Shown: positions 41,288 to 50,380 of the stretch, in pieces
How positions within the stretch are numbered: the stretch's first letter is position 1
Layout of the letters: each line of letters begins with the position of its first letter
NCBI RefSeq assembly: GCF_001623525.1
Contig: NZ_CP015225.1
Span: 6,584,501-6,648,500, forward strand
From: Pseudomonas fluorescens
GTDB taxonomy: Bacteria; Pseudomonadota; Gammaproteobacteria; Pseudomonadales; Pseudomonadaceae
Reading direction: 5' to 3'
DNA: 64,000 bases
Made by a program: the position numbers and the translations under genes
The notes under the pieces: model-generated
What the model saw: only the letters and a program-made list of their open reading frames with translations
Told to the model about the DNA's origin: nothing
The model's database searches: none

Positions 41288-44200
41288 CTATATCTGTTCG
41301 GGAGAGGGCTCAGCCAATGAGAGGAGCCAGCCCATTTGCGAAAGCCTGATGCCGAAGACCGCGCTCAGGGCTAGCGCCCGGGCAAACATCACCGAGTGTG
41401 CCAATGTGACGCTCTCCATCAATTCCACGCACTTGCCACGCAACGAACGCAGGGCTTCATCCCCCATGGGTGGGGTCTGGCTGAGGCCATCGCGGGCCAG
41501 GTCCTGATAGATCTGGAGGGCGTGTTCACACAGGTCTGTTTTTCTCAGGTCCGCCGTCTCGATGACTCGGGACTTATCGGTGTCGAGGATCCATTGGCGG
41601 GTCTTGAGGTGATAGCTCAAGGTGCCAGGAGACCCATCCTTGACGGCAATGTGAAGAACCTTCAGTTCTTCGGATGCCAGGCTGGACAGTTCGCTGGGCA
41701 ATACTGCGCTGGAATCGGCGAGTGGGACAAAGTACCGGCCATCGAGCGCTTCTACATAAACTCGCTCGAACAGACTGTCGACAGCATGGACAACGCCTCG
41801 TGTGGTGATGACGCGTATCTGGTCGACAAGGTCTCCAGCTTCATGGACTGGAAGATGAATGATTGCTGTGCCGATCCGCAGCAGGTTGGAGGAAAGTGTG
41901 ATCTCAACTGGACCGAGGTGCCGGGCGTCGAGTTCCCATAGCGAGGCCCGGGGGAGTCGAGGATTGGCGCCGGCCAGCGCGCCCGGCGTGGACAGGCGTA
42001 GCGTCATGTCCGGGCTCAAGTGAACAAGGTAGGTGGCGCCTTCGCCAATCAGGACTTCGATACCCGTCTGTTCGGTAGGGGATGTGAGCAGGGCGCAGGT
42101 TGCCCAGCTGCGCATGTAGTGGGGATGCTTGTCCAAGGGCTGTAGGTAGGCGTAGTGCTTTCTCGTCGGTGTGAGTGCCCGTGACGCTTCTGTTTTCCAC
42201 TCGACCGGGTCTTTACCGATGAATGTTTTGTCCAGCAACAGATCATAGTCAGGCGAGGGTTGGACCAGGCGGTAGGATGAGCCGTCGTTCATGACCAGAA
42301 TAAACGTGTGATGCGAACCCAAGGCGGAAAATGCACGCCGCCCTGTCTGCGGGTTTTGCGCGCTATAACGTTCATCGGAACTTGCCAGGTTCTTCAAGAC
42401 GACTCGGCGAACGCCAAAGTGTAATGTCAGGCCACATTCGCCGTATTTCACGGTATCCCCTTCGGCGTCCTGAGTGGCGTGGGCGCTGTAATGGGCTTCG
42501 ATACGGGTCAGTTCAGCGTCGCTATAGTCCAGATGGAGGGTGGTGGAGAATTTGCTTTTTTGCTTGACCTTGAGCGTGGTGAGTTCATTGATGCGTGAAA
42601 CGTAAAAACTCGTGTCTTTGTCATGGGCGATCTGCTGCTCGCTTCGTCCATTGAGGATGGCCGGGTTTCGTGGTGTTCCTGCCTGCACCACGATGGCTTC
42701 AATGTCCAGCGGACCGCGGTGCTCGATCGTGTCAGGCAGGTCGGGTACCAAATGGTAGCCATCCTGGGTGATGAACGTCAGCTTATTGTTTTGTAGGGGG
42801 CTTGGATAATCGGTGTCTTCATAGACGTTCCTGATGATGACTTTTCGAAGCGCCCAGTCGTTGGCATCGAAGCAGGACGTCATAACCAAGTGACCTTCTT
42901 CTATTCGCCAGCTTTCAATCAGGTCCGCTCTCCAGTCCAGAGCGATGACGCTGTTGCCTACGCCATCTTCGCTGATGGAGACACAACCGGGTTTATGCGC
43001 GATGGCATAGACGTCATCGCCAGGTCCACCGTCTGCGTTACGGTTGTTTCCATTCAGGAGAAAAATCCGGTCATTTCCCGCACCGGCCTCGATTGAGTCA
43101 TTGCCGCGGGATTTAATGATGTTCGGGCCGGCGCTGCCCTTGATGACGTTGGCACCGCCCTCGGGGATTTCGACATTTTCAATGCCTTCAAGGCGCGCAT
43201 GGGGAGTGTGTTCGCTCTCTGTTTGATGACTGGCTTGAGTGATGACGGATACGTGCCCGGCCTCCAGGTCGACCTGATAGCCCAGGCGCGGCTCCTGACT
43301 ATTGCGGGTGCGACCCGATAAGATGAGCGTGTCGTTGCCCAGGCCTCCCACCAGGGTATTCGTTGTTTGTCCTCCACTGAGAGGCTCTGCCGAGCCCTCG
43401 AAGATGAAAACGTCATCTTTCACGCCGCCGGTCAGTTTTTTAACGCCCGCCCCGTAATGGAAGACATTTGGCTGGTTTTCAACGCCTAGAACCGTGTCGT
43501 CGCCACCGCCGATATACCAATGGATGCCTTTATCTTCCGCCGACGTTTCAATGACTGCGCCGGGCGTCTGAGCAGTAACGCCACTTCGCGCATCGATCCA
43601 GTCGTCGCTGTCCTTGATCCTGGGACGTACTGTGGTCGCCTGGTATTGTTCTCCCGTCCACCAATTCCAAGTGGTGTAGGTGACCGGTTCGAGTTCTACG
43701 GTGAATGCTCCGTTTACGATCGCCTCAGTGCTGTCTTTCAACGGGCCCTTGAGCAAGTACAAGGCATTGGCCCGCAGCCGCTTGGTATGTTCGGCGGTCG
43801 CCTTGGCGAGGGTGTAGCGATCCTGGATGTCTTTATCAGGGCTGATTGCCCAGAAAGCGAGCCAACCGGTGCGCAGGCGCTCGTGCGCGGTGAGTTCGAT
43901 ATAGTCGTCGATTTCATCGACTTGACGAATCGCGCCCCAGATTTGTGATCCCACCACCAGGATAAGCCCCGCGGCAAGGCCCACAGGACCGGCTGAACTG
44001 AAACCTGCCAGTGCCGCGATGCCGAGGGTCAAGCTCATGGCCGCACTGGTGACGCTCAGGGCGGCGCTGACGTAGTGGTCGGTGGCTTCCTTGCCGGTGG
44101 CGCGGGCGGCGGCCTTGAAAGCGTCGACAGCGGCGATGATATCGAAAGGCAGTGTCAGTACGCTGGCGATCAGGCTGCTTCCACGGGCGAGCCTTATGGC

Positions 44201-45004
44201 GAAGCCTGTTTTGGCGAAATCCCTGAGGGCGCTCTGGCCGGCCTTGATCATCTGAGTGGCTTGTCGGGTCACCGCTGCCTCGACACCGATCGAGGCCATC
44301 TCGGCCGCCACGCCGGCCCCGTTGAAGACCGTCTGGTAAGCGTCCTTGTTCTGGATGGCGTCCTGCAGGCCTCGCAGACCGCTATAGATGCCGAAGGCCT
44401 GGAGGCCAAGACCCGTTGGGATGAGGAGGTTGCTCTTCGCTTGGCTCACCCAGCTCATGGTTTGCGAGAGCGCATGGAGGTTGAGTCTCTGGGCGGCGTT
44501 CAAAAGCTTTTCAAGCGTGCTTCGATACCCGGTTGGTTCAGCCTGTGTATCAGGACTTTCTTTCAACAAGGGGCGCGCCGTGGGCGAACGTTGACTCGCC
44601 ATTTCGAAAAGCAAAGTGGGTAACCGATAGTCGTCCACATCGCTGGTGAGCGTCATACGCGTTTCGATGTCAACGGCGCAGAACTGCAGCGAGTTCAAGA
44701 AAAAGCGATTGGGGGTGCGGAAAAAAGTATTGTCCCCTGTCAGCGGTTGTCCATCGGTCGTGGCGCCCAACGCATCCAGGGCTGAACGGGTCACCTTCAC
44801 GGTGCCGATAGAGAGCGGGCCATAAAGTTTATCCACGACGTCGAGTTGGGCCTGCCGATGCTTGTGTTCGGCGCTGAGCGGCGTCTCATCGGCCACCCTG
44901 AAATCGAGTGTTTCGACGGTGTGCTCATTGGCATGAAAGCCCAGGTCCGTAATGACTACGGCGTGCTCGTCAGAAACAGGGGAGGGATAGAAAACCTTGG
45001 TCAT
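41288..45004 (-). CDS. Large RTX-repeat protein with pore-forming-toxin-like translocation domain (Mcf/FitD/TcdA-like)
   Basis: The protein has 1238 residues. Residues about 190-360 contain several hydrophobic helices (LLIPTGLGLQAFGIYSG, VTSAAMSLTLGIAALAGFSS, VGLAAGLILVVGSQIWGAI) in the style of the TcdA/TcdB pore-forming domain also found in Mcf and FitD insect toxins. Residues about 495-670 hold scattered RTX calcium nonapeptides (GGGDDTVLG, GGLGNDTLI, AGAGNDRIF, GGPGDDVYA). The rest is not recognised. No N-terminal signal peptide, consistent with type I or other one-step export; no exporter genes are nearby. ATG 45004 with AAGGACG upstream. The toxin role is inferred from domain pattern only. 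Confidence 0.78.
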   Translation of the reverse strand: MTKVFYPSPVSDEHAVVITDLGFHANEHTVETLDFRVADETPLSAEHKHRQAQLDVVDKLYGPLSIGTVKVTRSALDALGATTDGQPLTGDNTFFRTPNRFFLNSLQFCAVDIETRMTLTSDVDDYRLPTLLFEMASQRSPTARPLLKESPDTQAEPTGYRSTLEKLLNAAQRLNLHALSQTMSWVSQAKSNLLIPTGLGLQAFGIYSGLRGLQDAIQNKDAYQTVFNGAGVAAEMASIGVEAAVTRQATQMIKAGQSALRDFAKTGFAIRLARGSSLIASVLTLPFDIIAAVDAFKAAARATGKEATDHYVSAALSVTSAAMSLTLGIAALAGFSSAGPVGLAAGLILVVGSQIWGAIRQVDEIDDYIELTAHERLRTGWLAFWAISPDKDIQDRYTLAKATAEHTKRLRANALYLLKGPLKDSTEAIVNGAFTVELEPVTYTTWNWWTGEQYQATTVRPRIKDSDDWIDARSGVTAQTPGAVIETSAEDKGIHWYIGGGDDTVLGVENQPNVFHYGAGVKKLTGGVKDDVFIFEGSAEPLSGGQTTNTLVGGLGNDTLILSGRTRNSQEPRLGYQVDLEAGHVSVITQASHQTESEHTPHARLEGIENVEIPEGGANVIKGSAGPNIIKSRGNDSIEAGAGNDRIFLLNGNNRNADGGPGDDVYAIAHKPGCVSISEDGVGNSVIALDWRADLIESWRIEEGHLVMTSCFDANDWALRKVIIRNVYEDTDYPSPLQNNKLTFITQDGYHLVPDLPDTIEHRGPLDIEAIVVQAGTPRNPAILNGRSEQQIAHDKDTSFYVSRINELTTLKVKQKSKFSTTLHLDYSDAELTRIEAHYSAHATQDAEGDTVKYGECGLTLHFGVRRVVLKNLASSDERYSAQNPQTGRRAFSALGSHHTFILVMNDGSSYRLVQPSPDYDLLLDKTFIGKDPVEWKTEASRALTPTRKHYAYLQPLDKHPHYMRSWATCALLTSPTEQTGIEVLIGEGATYLVHLSPDMTLRLSTPGALAGANPRLPRASLWELDARHLGPVEITLSSNLLRIGTAIIHLPVHEAGDLVDQIRVITTRGVVHAVDSLFERVYVEALDGRYFVPLADSSAVLPSELSSLASEELKVLHIAVKDGSPGTLSYHLKTRQWILDTDKSRVIETADLRKTDLCEHALQIYQDLARDGLSQTPPMGDEALRSLRGKCVELMESVTLAHSVMFARALALSAVFGIRLSQMGWLLSLAEPSPEQI

Positions 45005-45125
45005 TGTGAACGTCCTTGTTCAACGATGATGTGAATGGCCCTCTATCTAAGGTGTTTTCCTGAAGGGTGTACATCGATTGGTTGTTGCGGTGTTTTGCGA
45101 AAGCCCGACATGAAAAACGACGGGT

Positions 45126-45755
45126 TCAGTGACTGGACAGTAAAGAGGCTGCACCCGCGCCGCCAAATAATCCTGCGCTGATGCGGTTGAACCAGCTCTG
45201 GCCTTTCCCCGTACGCAAATACCGCGCCGCGCCGTGGGCGCCGAGACCGTAGGCCAGCTTGCACAGCAGGTCGAGCACGGTCCAGGTGGCGATCATGATC
45301 AACAGTTGCGGCAGGAACGCTTGCTCGGCGCTCAAGAATTGCGGCAGGAACGCGGCGAAGAACAGGATGTCCTTAGGGTTGCTGGCGCCCAGCACGAACG
45401 CCCGGCCGAAGAGGGCACCAAAGCGTGGGACGGCAGCGGCCTGGGGCACTTCGGCGCCTTGGGACGGTTGGCGTGATTGCTGCCAGCTCTGCCAGGCCAG
45501 ATAAAAAAGGTACAGGGCACCGACAATCTTCAGGGCACTGAACAGTTGCTCCGAGGCCATCAACAACGCACCGAGCCCCAGCGCCGAAGCGCTCAACAGG
45601 CAGATCGAGGCGATCACGCCGCCGAGGAACGCCGGGTACGAGCGGCGCAGGCCGTAGTTCAGGCTATTGCCGATCATCAACAGCGACAGAGGGCCGGGGA
45701 TGAGGATCACCACCAAGGCGGCGCCGCTGAACAACAGCCAGGTTTCCAGATTCAT
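45126..45755 (-). CDS. LysE/RhtB-family amino-acid exporter
   Basis: A 209-residue protein with about six membrane segments. The family signature GPLSLLMIGNSLNYGLRRS near residue 20-40 and LFYLAWQSWQ identify LysE/RhtB efflux proteins for amino acids or related metabolites. ATG 45755 with AAGGA eight bases upstream is preferred over 45785. It lies 63 bp after the NCS2 permease gene on the same strand, so may be part of its transcript. Confidence 0.9.
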   Translation of the reverse strand: MNLETWLLFSGAALVVILIPGPLSLLMIGNSLNYGLRRSYPAFLGGVIASICLLSASALGLGALLMASEQLFSALKIVGALYLFYLAWQSWQQSRQPSQGAEVPQAAAVPRFGALFGRAFVLGASNPKDILFFAAFLPQFLSAEQAFLPQLLIMIATWTVLDLLCKLAYGLGAHGAARYLRTGKGQSWFNRISAGLFGGAGAASLLSSH

Positions 45756-45818
45756 TGCGTGGGTCCTTAGGTGCAAAAGCCTCATCCAAGGGATGAGGCG
45801 GGTGGCTAGGTGTATCGC

Positions 45819-47168
45819 TTACAAGAAGATGAACTTGGCGATGAAGATCGCGCAGAGCACCCACAGGCTGACGGAGATTTCCTTGTGTTTACCGGTGCCG
45901 GCCTTGAGCACCACATAGGTGATGAAACCCAGGGCGATACCGTCGGCGACCGAGAACGTCAGGGGCATCATGATGGCCGTGACGATGGCCGGGATACTGT
46001 CGGTCGCCTCGTCCCATTCGATATGGGCCATGCCGCCCATCATCAGCATGGCGACGTAGATCAACGCGCCGGCCGTGGCGTAGGCCGGGATCATCCCGGC
46101 CAGCGGTGCGAAGAACATGGCGGCAATAAATAGCACACCGACGGTCACGGCGGTAAGCCCCGTCCGGCCACCCGCCGCCACACCGGCGGCGCTTTCCACG
46201 TAGCTGGTCACCGGCGGCACGCCAACCATGGCGCCGAACACACTGGAGGCGCTGTCGGCTTTCAAGGCGCGGGACAGGTTCTCGATCTTGCCGTCGGCTT
46301 TCACCAGGCCGGCGCGCTGGGCAACACCCATCAGGGTGCCGGCGGTGTCGAACATGTGCACGAACAGGAAGGCCAACACCACGCTGATCATGCTGACGTT
46401 GAACACCCCGGCCACGTCCATCGCCATCCAGGTGGGGGCCAGGCTCGGTGGTGTCGACATGACACCGTTGTACTGCACCAACCCCAGGCCCCAACCGGCC
46501 AGGGTCACGGCGATGATGCTGATCAGGATCGCGCCGAATACGCGGTGATAACTGAGCACGGCGATCATCAGGAAACACACCGCGGCCAACAACGGACCGG
46601 GCTCACGCAACGAGCCGAGCTTGATCAGGGTCGCGGGGCTGTCGACGATGATCCCGGCGGTTTTCAGGCCGATCAGCCCGAGGAACAAGCCGACCCCCGC
46701 GCCCATGGCGAACCGCAGGCTCACTGGAATGCTGTTGAGCAGCCACTCGCGCACCCGTGACAGGGTCAGGATCATGAACAGCACACCGGAAATGAACACC
46801 GCGCCCAACGCGGTTTCCCAGTTGTAGCCCATGGTCCCGACCACTGTGTAGGTGAAGAACGCGTTCAGGCCCATGCCTGGCGCCAGGCCCACCGGCCAGT
46901 TGGCGTACAGTCCCATCAGCAGGCAACCCAGGGCCGCGGCGATGCAGGTGGCGACGAAGGCGGCGCCGTGATCGATGCCGGCGTCGGCCATGATGTTGGG
47001 GTTGACGAAGATGATGTAGGCCATGGTGATGAAGGTCGTCAGGCCGGCAATCAGCTCGGTCTTCACCGTGGTGCCATGCAAGCTGAGTTTGAAGATGCGC
47101 TCCAGCCAGCCACTGCGTAGTGGCGGCGAGAGGTCCAGCGTTCGGGCTTCGGGTTTGCGGCTTTCCAC
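45819..47168 (-). CDS. NCS2-family purine permease (AzgA-like)
   Basis: A 449-residue transporter with about 12-14 membrane segments. ELIAGLTTFITMAYIIFVNP, GMGLNAFFTYTVV and GVPPVTSYVESAAGVAAGGRTG are signatures of the AzgA/GhxP/PurP branch for adenine, guanine or hypoxanthine. GTG start at 47168 with GAGGAG upstream. A perfect TTTGTATACAAA palindrome lies about 140 bp upstream, the same type as in front of puuE and uraH, tying uptake to purine breakdown. Confidence 0.93.
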   Translation of the reverse strand: MESRKPEARTLDLSPPLRSGWLERIFKLSLHGTTVKTELIAGLTTFITMAYIIFVNPNIMADAGIDHGAAFVATCIAAALGCLLMGLYANWPVGLAPGMGLNAFFTYTVVGTMGYNWETALGAVFISGVLFMILTLSRVREWLLNSIPVSLRFAMGAGVGLFLGLIGLKTAGIIVDSPATLIKLGSLREPGPLLAAVCFLMIAVLSYHRVFGAILISIIAVTLAGWGLGLVQYNGVMSTPPSLAPTWMAMDVAGVFNVSMISVVLAFLFVHMFDTAGTLMGVAQRAGLVKADGKIENLSRALKADSASSVFGAMVGVPPVTSYVESAAGVAAGGRTGLTAVTVGVLFIAAMFFAPLAGMIPAYATAGALIYVAMLMMGGMAHIEWDEATDSIPAIVTAIMMPLTFSVADGIALGFITYVVLKAGTGKHKEISVSLWVLCAIFIAKFIFL

Positions 47169-47307
47169 AGCGAGTACTCCTCAAGAGTCTTATTGTTATT
47201 TCCTGCACCGCATACGCCCTGGGGGTGGTTGCGATGCGCTGAGGCAGGTAAGGCTGGCGAAGTATGTTGACCTGTTGGTCAGGAACTCGCACGAAGCGAA
47301 TTATGCT

Positions 47308-47319
47308 TTTGTATACAAA
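47308..47319. promoter_or_regulatory. Purine-regulon operator candidate 3, TTTGTATACAAA
   Basis: A perfect 12-bp palindrome whose core is identical to the puuE site at 38745. It lies upstream of the purine permease. Confidence 0.68.
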
Positions 47320-47389
47320 TAATGCAAATAATGTTTTCTGTGTTGTCGACGAAATGATGGGCGATAGGGATATATCGATCTTGAGGGCG

Positions 47390-47470
47390 CTATCACGAGC
47401 ACGCTTTGCTCCCACAGCGAGCGTCCGCTGAGACCCTCCGTGGGAGCAAGGCTTGCCCGCGATGGCGATA
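47390..47470. repeat. Diverged inverted REP-like pair
   Basis: CTATCACGAGCACGCTTTGCTCCCAC and CCGTGGGAGCAAGGCTTGCCCGCGATGGCGATAG face each other. They belong to the GAGCAAGCTCGCTCCCAC class but have lost symmetry. Confidence 0.65.
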
Positions 47471-47501
47471 GACCGGGCAATACACAGCTTGCGGAGGAAA
47501 C

Positions 47502-47948
47502 TCAGTCGACAGCCACCTGTCCCTTTCCCAGTGCCAGGTTTACGGCCAACCAGCCATTCACCGCCGCCTCCCCAGCCTCGGCAAACACCCGCTCCAGCAA
47601 TTTCACCTGCTCACGCCGCAACGCCTGTTCGAACCGCTCGCCCTCGGCCGTCAGTTCCAGCAGCCGTTTACGCTTGTCGGTCTCGGACGCGACGCTGTTC
47701 ACCAGGTGCATTTCCATCAGTTGCCGCAACGGCATGTTCAGCGCTTGCTTGCTCACGCCAAGAACCGCCAGCAACTCCTTCACGCTCAGGGACGGGTAGC
47801 GGGCGATGAAAAAAACGATGCGCTGGTGCACCCGGCTCAACCCACGGCGCTCGAGCATTTCATCGGCCTTGGCGGTGAATGCCTGGTAACCGAAGAAGAA
47901 CGCTTCCATGGCCATTTGTTGGGAAGTTGGGTTTTTAAGGTCAAGCAT
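47502..47948 (-). CDS. MarR-family transcriptional regulator
   Basis: A 148-residue winged-helix protein: LSVKELLAVLGVSKQALNMPLRQLMEMHLV is the recognition helix-turn-helix region, and ETDKRKRLLELTAEG is the MarR wing. It starts 81 bp from, and divergent to, the aminotransferase gene, so that gene is the obvious candidate target. No clear operator palindrome was picked out. Confidence 0.9.
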   Translation of the reverse strand: MLDLKNPTSQQMAMEAFFFGYQAFTAKADEMLERRGLSRVHQRIVFFIARYPSLSVKELLAVLGVSKQALNMPLRQLMEMHLVNSVASETDKRKRLLELTAEGERFEQALRREQVKLLERVFAEAGEAAVNGWLAVNLALGKGQVAVD

Positions 47949-48029
47949 GTTGACGTATCCACATGAGCTGGCGTAATTTCGGTCAACCAGTTTGACTCAT
48001 TCCTCCCGTGCCTCGCTACAGGTGACTCC

Positions 48030-49196
48030 ATGGCTTTTTCCGAACGTGTCTCGCGCCTCAAAAGTTCTTTGATTCGAGAAATCCTCGCGGCGGCGCAGCG
48101 CCCTGAAGTGATGTCGTTCGCCGGCGGCCTGCCGGCCGAAGCCATGCTGCCGAAAGTGGAATGGGCGGCCATGCCCTTGTCCATGGGCCAGTACGGCATG
48201 AGCGAAGGCGAACCCGCCCTGCGCGAAGCCCTGGCGGCCCAGGCGCGGGCGCTGGGTGTGGCCTGTGAGGCGAGTCAGGTGCTGGTGGTCAGCGGCTCCC
48301 AGCAAACCCTTGACCTGGCGGCCAAGCTGCACATCGACGTCGGGACTGAAGTGATGTTGGAAGCGCCCACTTACCTGGCGGCGTTGCAGATTTTCCAGCT
48401 GTTTGGCGCCGATTGCATCACGGTGCCCCTGGAAGCCGACGGTCCGGACCTGAAAGCGTTACGGGCTCGGCTGGAGCGGCATCGGCCGGCGTTCATCTAC
48501 CTGATTCCGACCTTCCAGAACCCCTCGGCGGTGCGCTACAGCGAGGCCAAGCGCGATGCGGTAGCAGCACTGTTGGACGAGTTTGGTGTGACCCTGATCG
48601 AAGACGAACCTTATCGTGAGCTGACTTTCGACGGTGGCAGCGCCACGCCGATTGTCAGTCGCTTGCGCAAGGCCAGTTGGATCTACACCGGCACGGTGTC
48701 GAAAACCCTGTTGCCAGGGCTGCGGGTGGGCTATTTGATTGCCAGTCCGGATCTGTTCCCGCATCTGCTGCGACTCAAGCAGTCAGCGGACCTGCACACC
48801 AATCGCATCGGCCAATGGCAAGCGCTGCAATGGATCGGCACCGAGCAGTACCGTCGCCATCTGAGTGAGCTGAGGGATTTTTACCGAGACCGCCGTGATC
48901 GCTTCCAGGCCGCGCTGGAGAAGCATTTCACCGATCTCGCGGACTGGAACATACCTCAGGGCGGGCTGTTCTTCTGGCTGACCCTCAAGCAACCGCTGGA
49001 CACCCGAACCTTGCTCGCCGCCGCACTGGCTGCCGACGTGGCGTTCATGCCGGGGGAGCCCTTTTTCCCCGAGCCGGACCAGCACCCGGGGCACTTGCGT
49101 TTGAATTTCAGCCACATCGACCCGGCGCGGCTGGATGAAGGGCTCAAGCGGTTGGCGGGGGTGGTGCGGGAGGCGTTGGCGGCAAAAGCGGCTTGA
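48030..49196 (+). CDS. PLP-dependent aminotransferase (class I/II, LysN/2-aminoadipate type)
   Basis: The protein has 388 residues. LREALAAQARALGV, then SGSQQTLDLAAK, ptFQNPSAVRYS and the PLP-lysine motif GTVSKTLLPGLRVGYL place it in the fold-type I aminotransferases related to MocR-fused domains and 2-aminoadipate transaminase. No DNA-binding domain is present. It transfers amino groups between an amino acid and a 2-oxo acid; the substrate is unknown. Divergent from the MarR gene. Confidence 0.92.
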   Translation: MAFSERVSRLKSSLIREILAAAQRPEVMSFAGGLPAEAMLPKVEWAAMPLSMGQYGMSEGEPALREALAAQARALGVACEASQVLVVSGSQQTLDLAAKLHIDVGTEVMLEAPTYLAALQIFQLFGADCITVPLEADGPDLKALRARLERHRPAFIYLIPTFQNPSAVRYSEAKRDAVAALLDEFGVTLIEDEPYRELTFDGGSATPIVSRLRKASWIYTGTVSKTLLPGLRVGYLIASPDLFPHLLRLKQSADLHTNRIGQWQALQWIGTEQYRRHLSELRDFYRDRRDRFQAALEKHFTDLADWNIPQGGLFFWLTLKQPLDTRTLLAAALAADVAFMPGEPFFPEPDQHPGHLRLNFSHIDPARLDEGLKRLAGVVREALAAKAA

Positions 49197-49228
49197 TGTC
49201 AGGAGGTTTCGCGGTGGTCTTGCTGGCC

Positions 49229-49258
49229 CTATCGCGAGCAAGCTCGCTCGCGATGAGG
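49229..49258. repeat. Single REP-like palindrome
   Basis: ATCGCGAGCAAGCTCGCTCGCGAT is a near-perfect palindrome about 35 bp after the aminotransferase stop, of the GAGCAAGCTCGCTC class. It may serve as the shared 3' boundary with the convergent glutaredoxin-like gene. Confidence 0.7.
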
Positions 49259-49281
49259 CCAGTAGCCACAGTAGAAAATTG

Positions 49282-49653
49282 TCAGGCTGCAGAGAACCGG
49301 TTATCCAGATAATCAATGATCACCTTGGACTCATACATCCAAGTGGTCTCACCGTTTTCTTCGATACGCAGGCACGGCACTTTGATCTTCCCGCCTTGCT
49401 CCAGCAGCGTCTGGCGATCTTGCGCGTTGTTTTTCGCATCGCGCAGGGCCACCGGTACGTTGAGGCGGCGCAGGGTGCGGCGGGTTTTCACGCAGAACGG
49501 GCAGGCGTGGAACTGATACAGCGTCAGGCTGCGAGCGGCCTGCTCGACCTGCGCCTGGGCCTCGGCCGGGCGCTTTTTCTTGCCCGGGCGGGTGATGAAG
49601 TCGATGAAGATGATGAGCTGGCCCAAGCCAACCCGAAGCGCTTTGACGATCAC
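49282..49653 (-). CDS. Glutaredoxin-like / GST N-terminal domain protein
   Basis: A 123-residue protein with a short hydrophobic N-terminus (VGLGQLIIFIDFI), a basic linker and a thioredoxin-fold domain whose active site is CPFC (51-54). KVPCLRI holds the cis-Pro. It ends ESKVIIDYLDNRF, as in GST N-terminal domains. Probably a membrane-tethered thiol-disulfide protein. GTG 49653 with GAGG upstream; the longer frame from 49749 crosses the folE terminator and is not used. Confidence 0.85.
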   Translation of the reverse strand: MIVKALRVGLGQLIIFIDFITRPGKKKRPAEAQAQVEQAARSLTLYQFHACPFCVKTRRTLRRLNVPVALRDAKNNAQDRQTLLEQGGKIKVPCLRIEENGETTWMYESKVIIDYLDNRFSAA

Positions 49654-49714
49654 GGTATTAAGCCTCGCGGCAGGGAAGAAGAGGGCGCGCAGCTTACCTG
49701 ATTTTTCACAGGCG

Positions 49715-49744
49715 AAAAAAAACCGGCGATCAATGCCGGTTTTC
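49715..49744 (-). terminator. Terminator of folE
   Basis: On the minus strand AAACCGGC pairs with GCCGGTTT around a 7-base loop, followed by a run of T residues. Flanking A and T tracts make it potentially bidirectional. Confidence 0.85.
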
Positions 49745-49757
49745 TTCATGCGGCGGA

Positions 49758-50303
49758 TTACTTGATGAGGCTGAGGAATTCGCTGCGAGTGGCGGCGTTT
49801 TCCCGGAACTCACCGAGCATCACCGAGGTGATCATCGAGGAGTTCTGCTTTTCCACGCCGCGCATCATCATGCACATGTGCTTGGCCTCGATCACCACCG
49901 CCACGCCCAAGGCACCGGTCACTTGCTGGATCGCGTCGGCGATCTGGCGGCTGAGGTTTTCCTGGATCTGCAGGCGACGGGCATACATGTCGACGATGCG
50001 CGCGACTTTCGACAGCCCCAGCACCTTGCCGCTCGGGATGTAGGCCACGTGAGCCTTGCCGATGAAAGGCAGCAGGTGATGTTCGCACAACGAGTACAAC
50101 TCGATGTCCTTGACCAGCACCATCTCGCTGTTGTCGGAGCTGAACAAGGCACCGTTGGTGACTTCTTCAAGGGTCTGTTCATAACCGCGGCAGAGGTACT
50201 GCATGGCCTTGGCAGCACGCTTGGGCGTGTCGAGCAGGCCCTCGCGGGAAACGTCCTCGCCCAATTGGCCGAGAATCGCGGTGTAATTCTGTTCCAGAGA
50301 CAT
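49758..50303 (-). CDS. folE: GTP cyclohydrolase I
   Basis: A 181-residue protein with [30 protein letters not shown] (zinc Cys and His), [17 protein letters not shown] and the second zinc Cys region [14 protein letters not shown]. It opens GTP to dihydroneopterin triphosphate for folate. Pseudomonads often carry two copies; gene order here (smr and isochorismatase-like genes upstream) matches the P. aeruginosa PA1674 copy as I recall it. Confidence 0.96.
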   Translation of the reverse strand: MSLEQNYTAILGQLGEDVSREGLLDTPKRAAKAMQYLCRGYEQTLEEVTNGALFSSDNSEMVLVKDIELYSLCEHHLLPFIGKAHVAYIPSGKVLGLSKVARIVDMYARRLQIQENLSRQIADAIQQVTGALGVAVVIEAKHMCMMMRGVEKQNSSMITSVMLGEFRENAATRSEFLSLIK

Positions 50304-50380
50304 GAAACTACCTGTGGGATTTTACGCAAAGGGCAAGGGTACGGTGGCGGACACGGCGCTGCAAGCTCGGCAATCGAGGG

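Larger units (their letters stand above)
47169..47501. other. Region between NCS2 permease and MarR gene
   Basis: 333 bp without a gene. It holds the purine operator candidate at 47308-47319, AT-rich sequence after it, and REP-like fragments around 47390-47470 just after the marR-like stop. Confidence 0.65.

Noticed and set aside
39528..45004. Reading the 1238- and 529-residue genes as one toxin gene split by a frameshift
   Set aside because: A 170-bp gap with stops, a separate start and a disordered new N-terminus indicate two genes.
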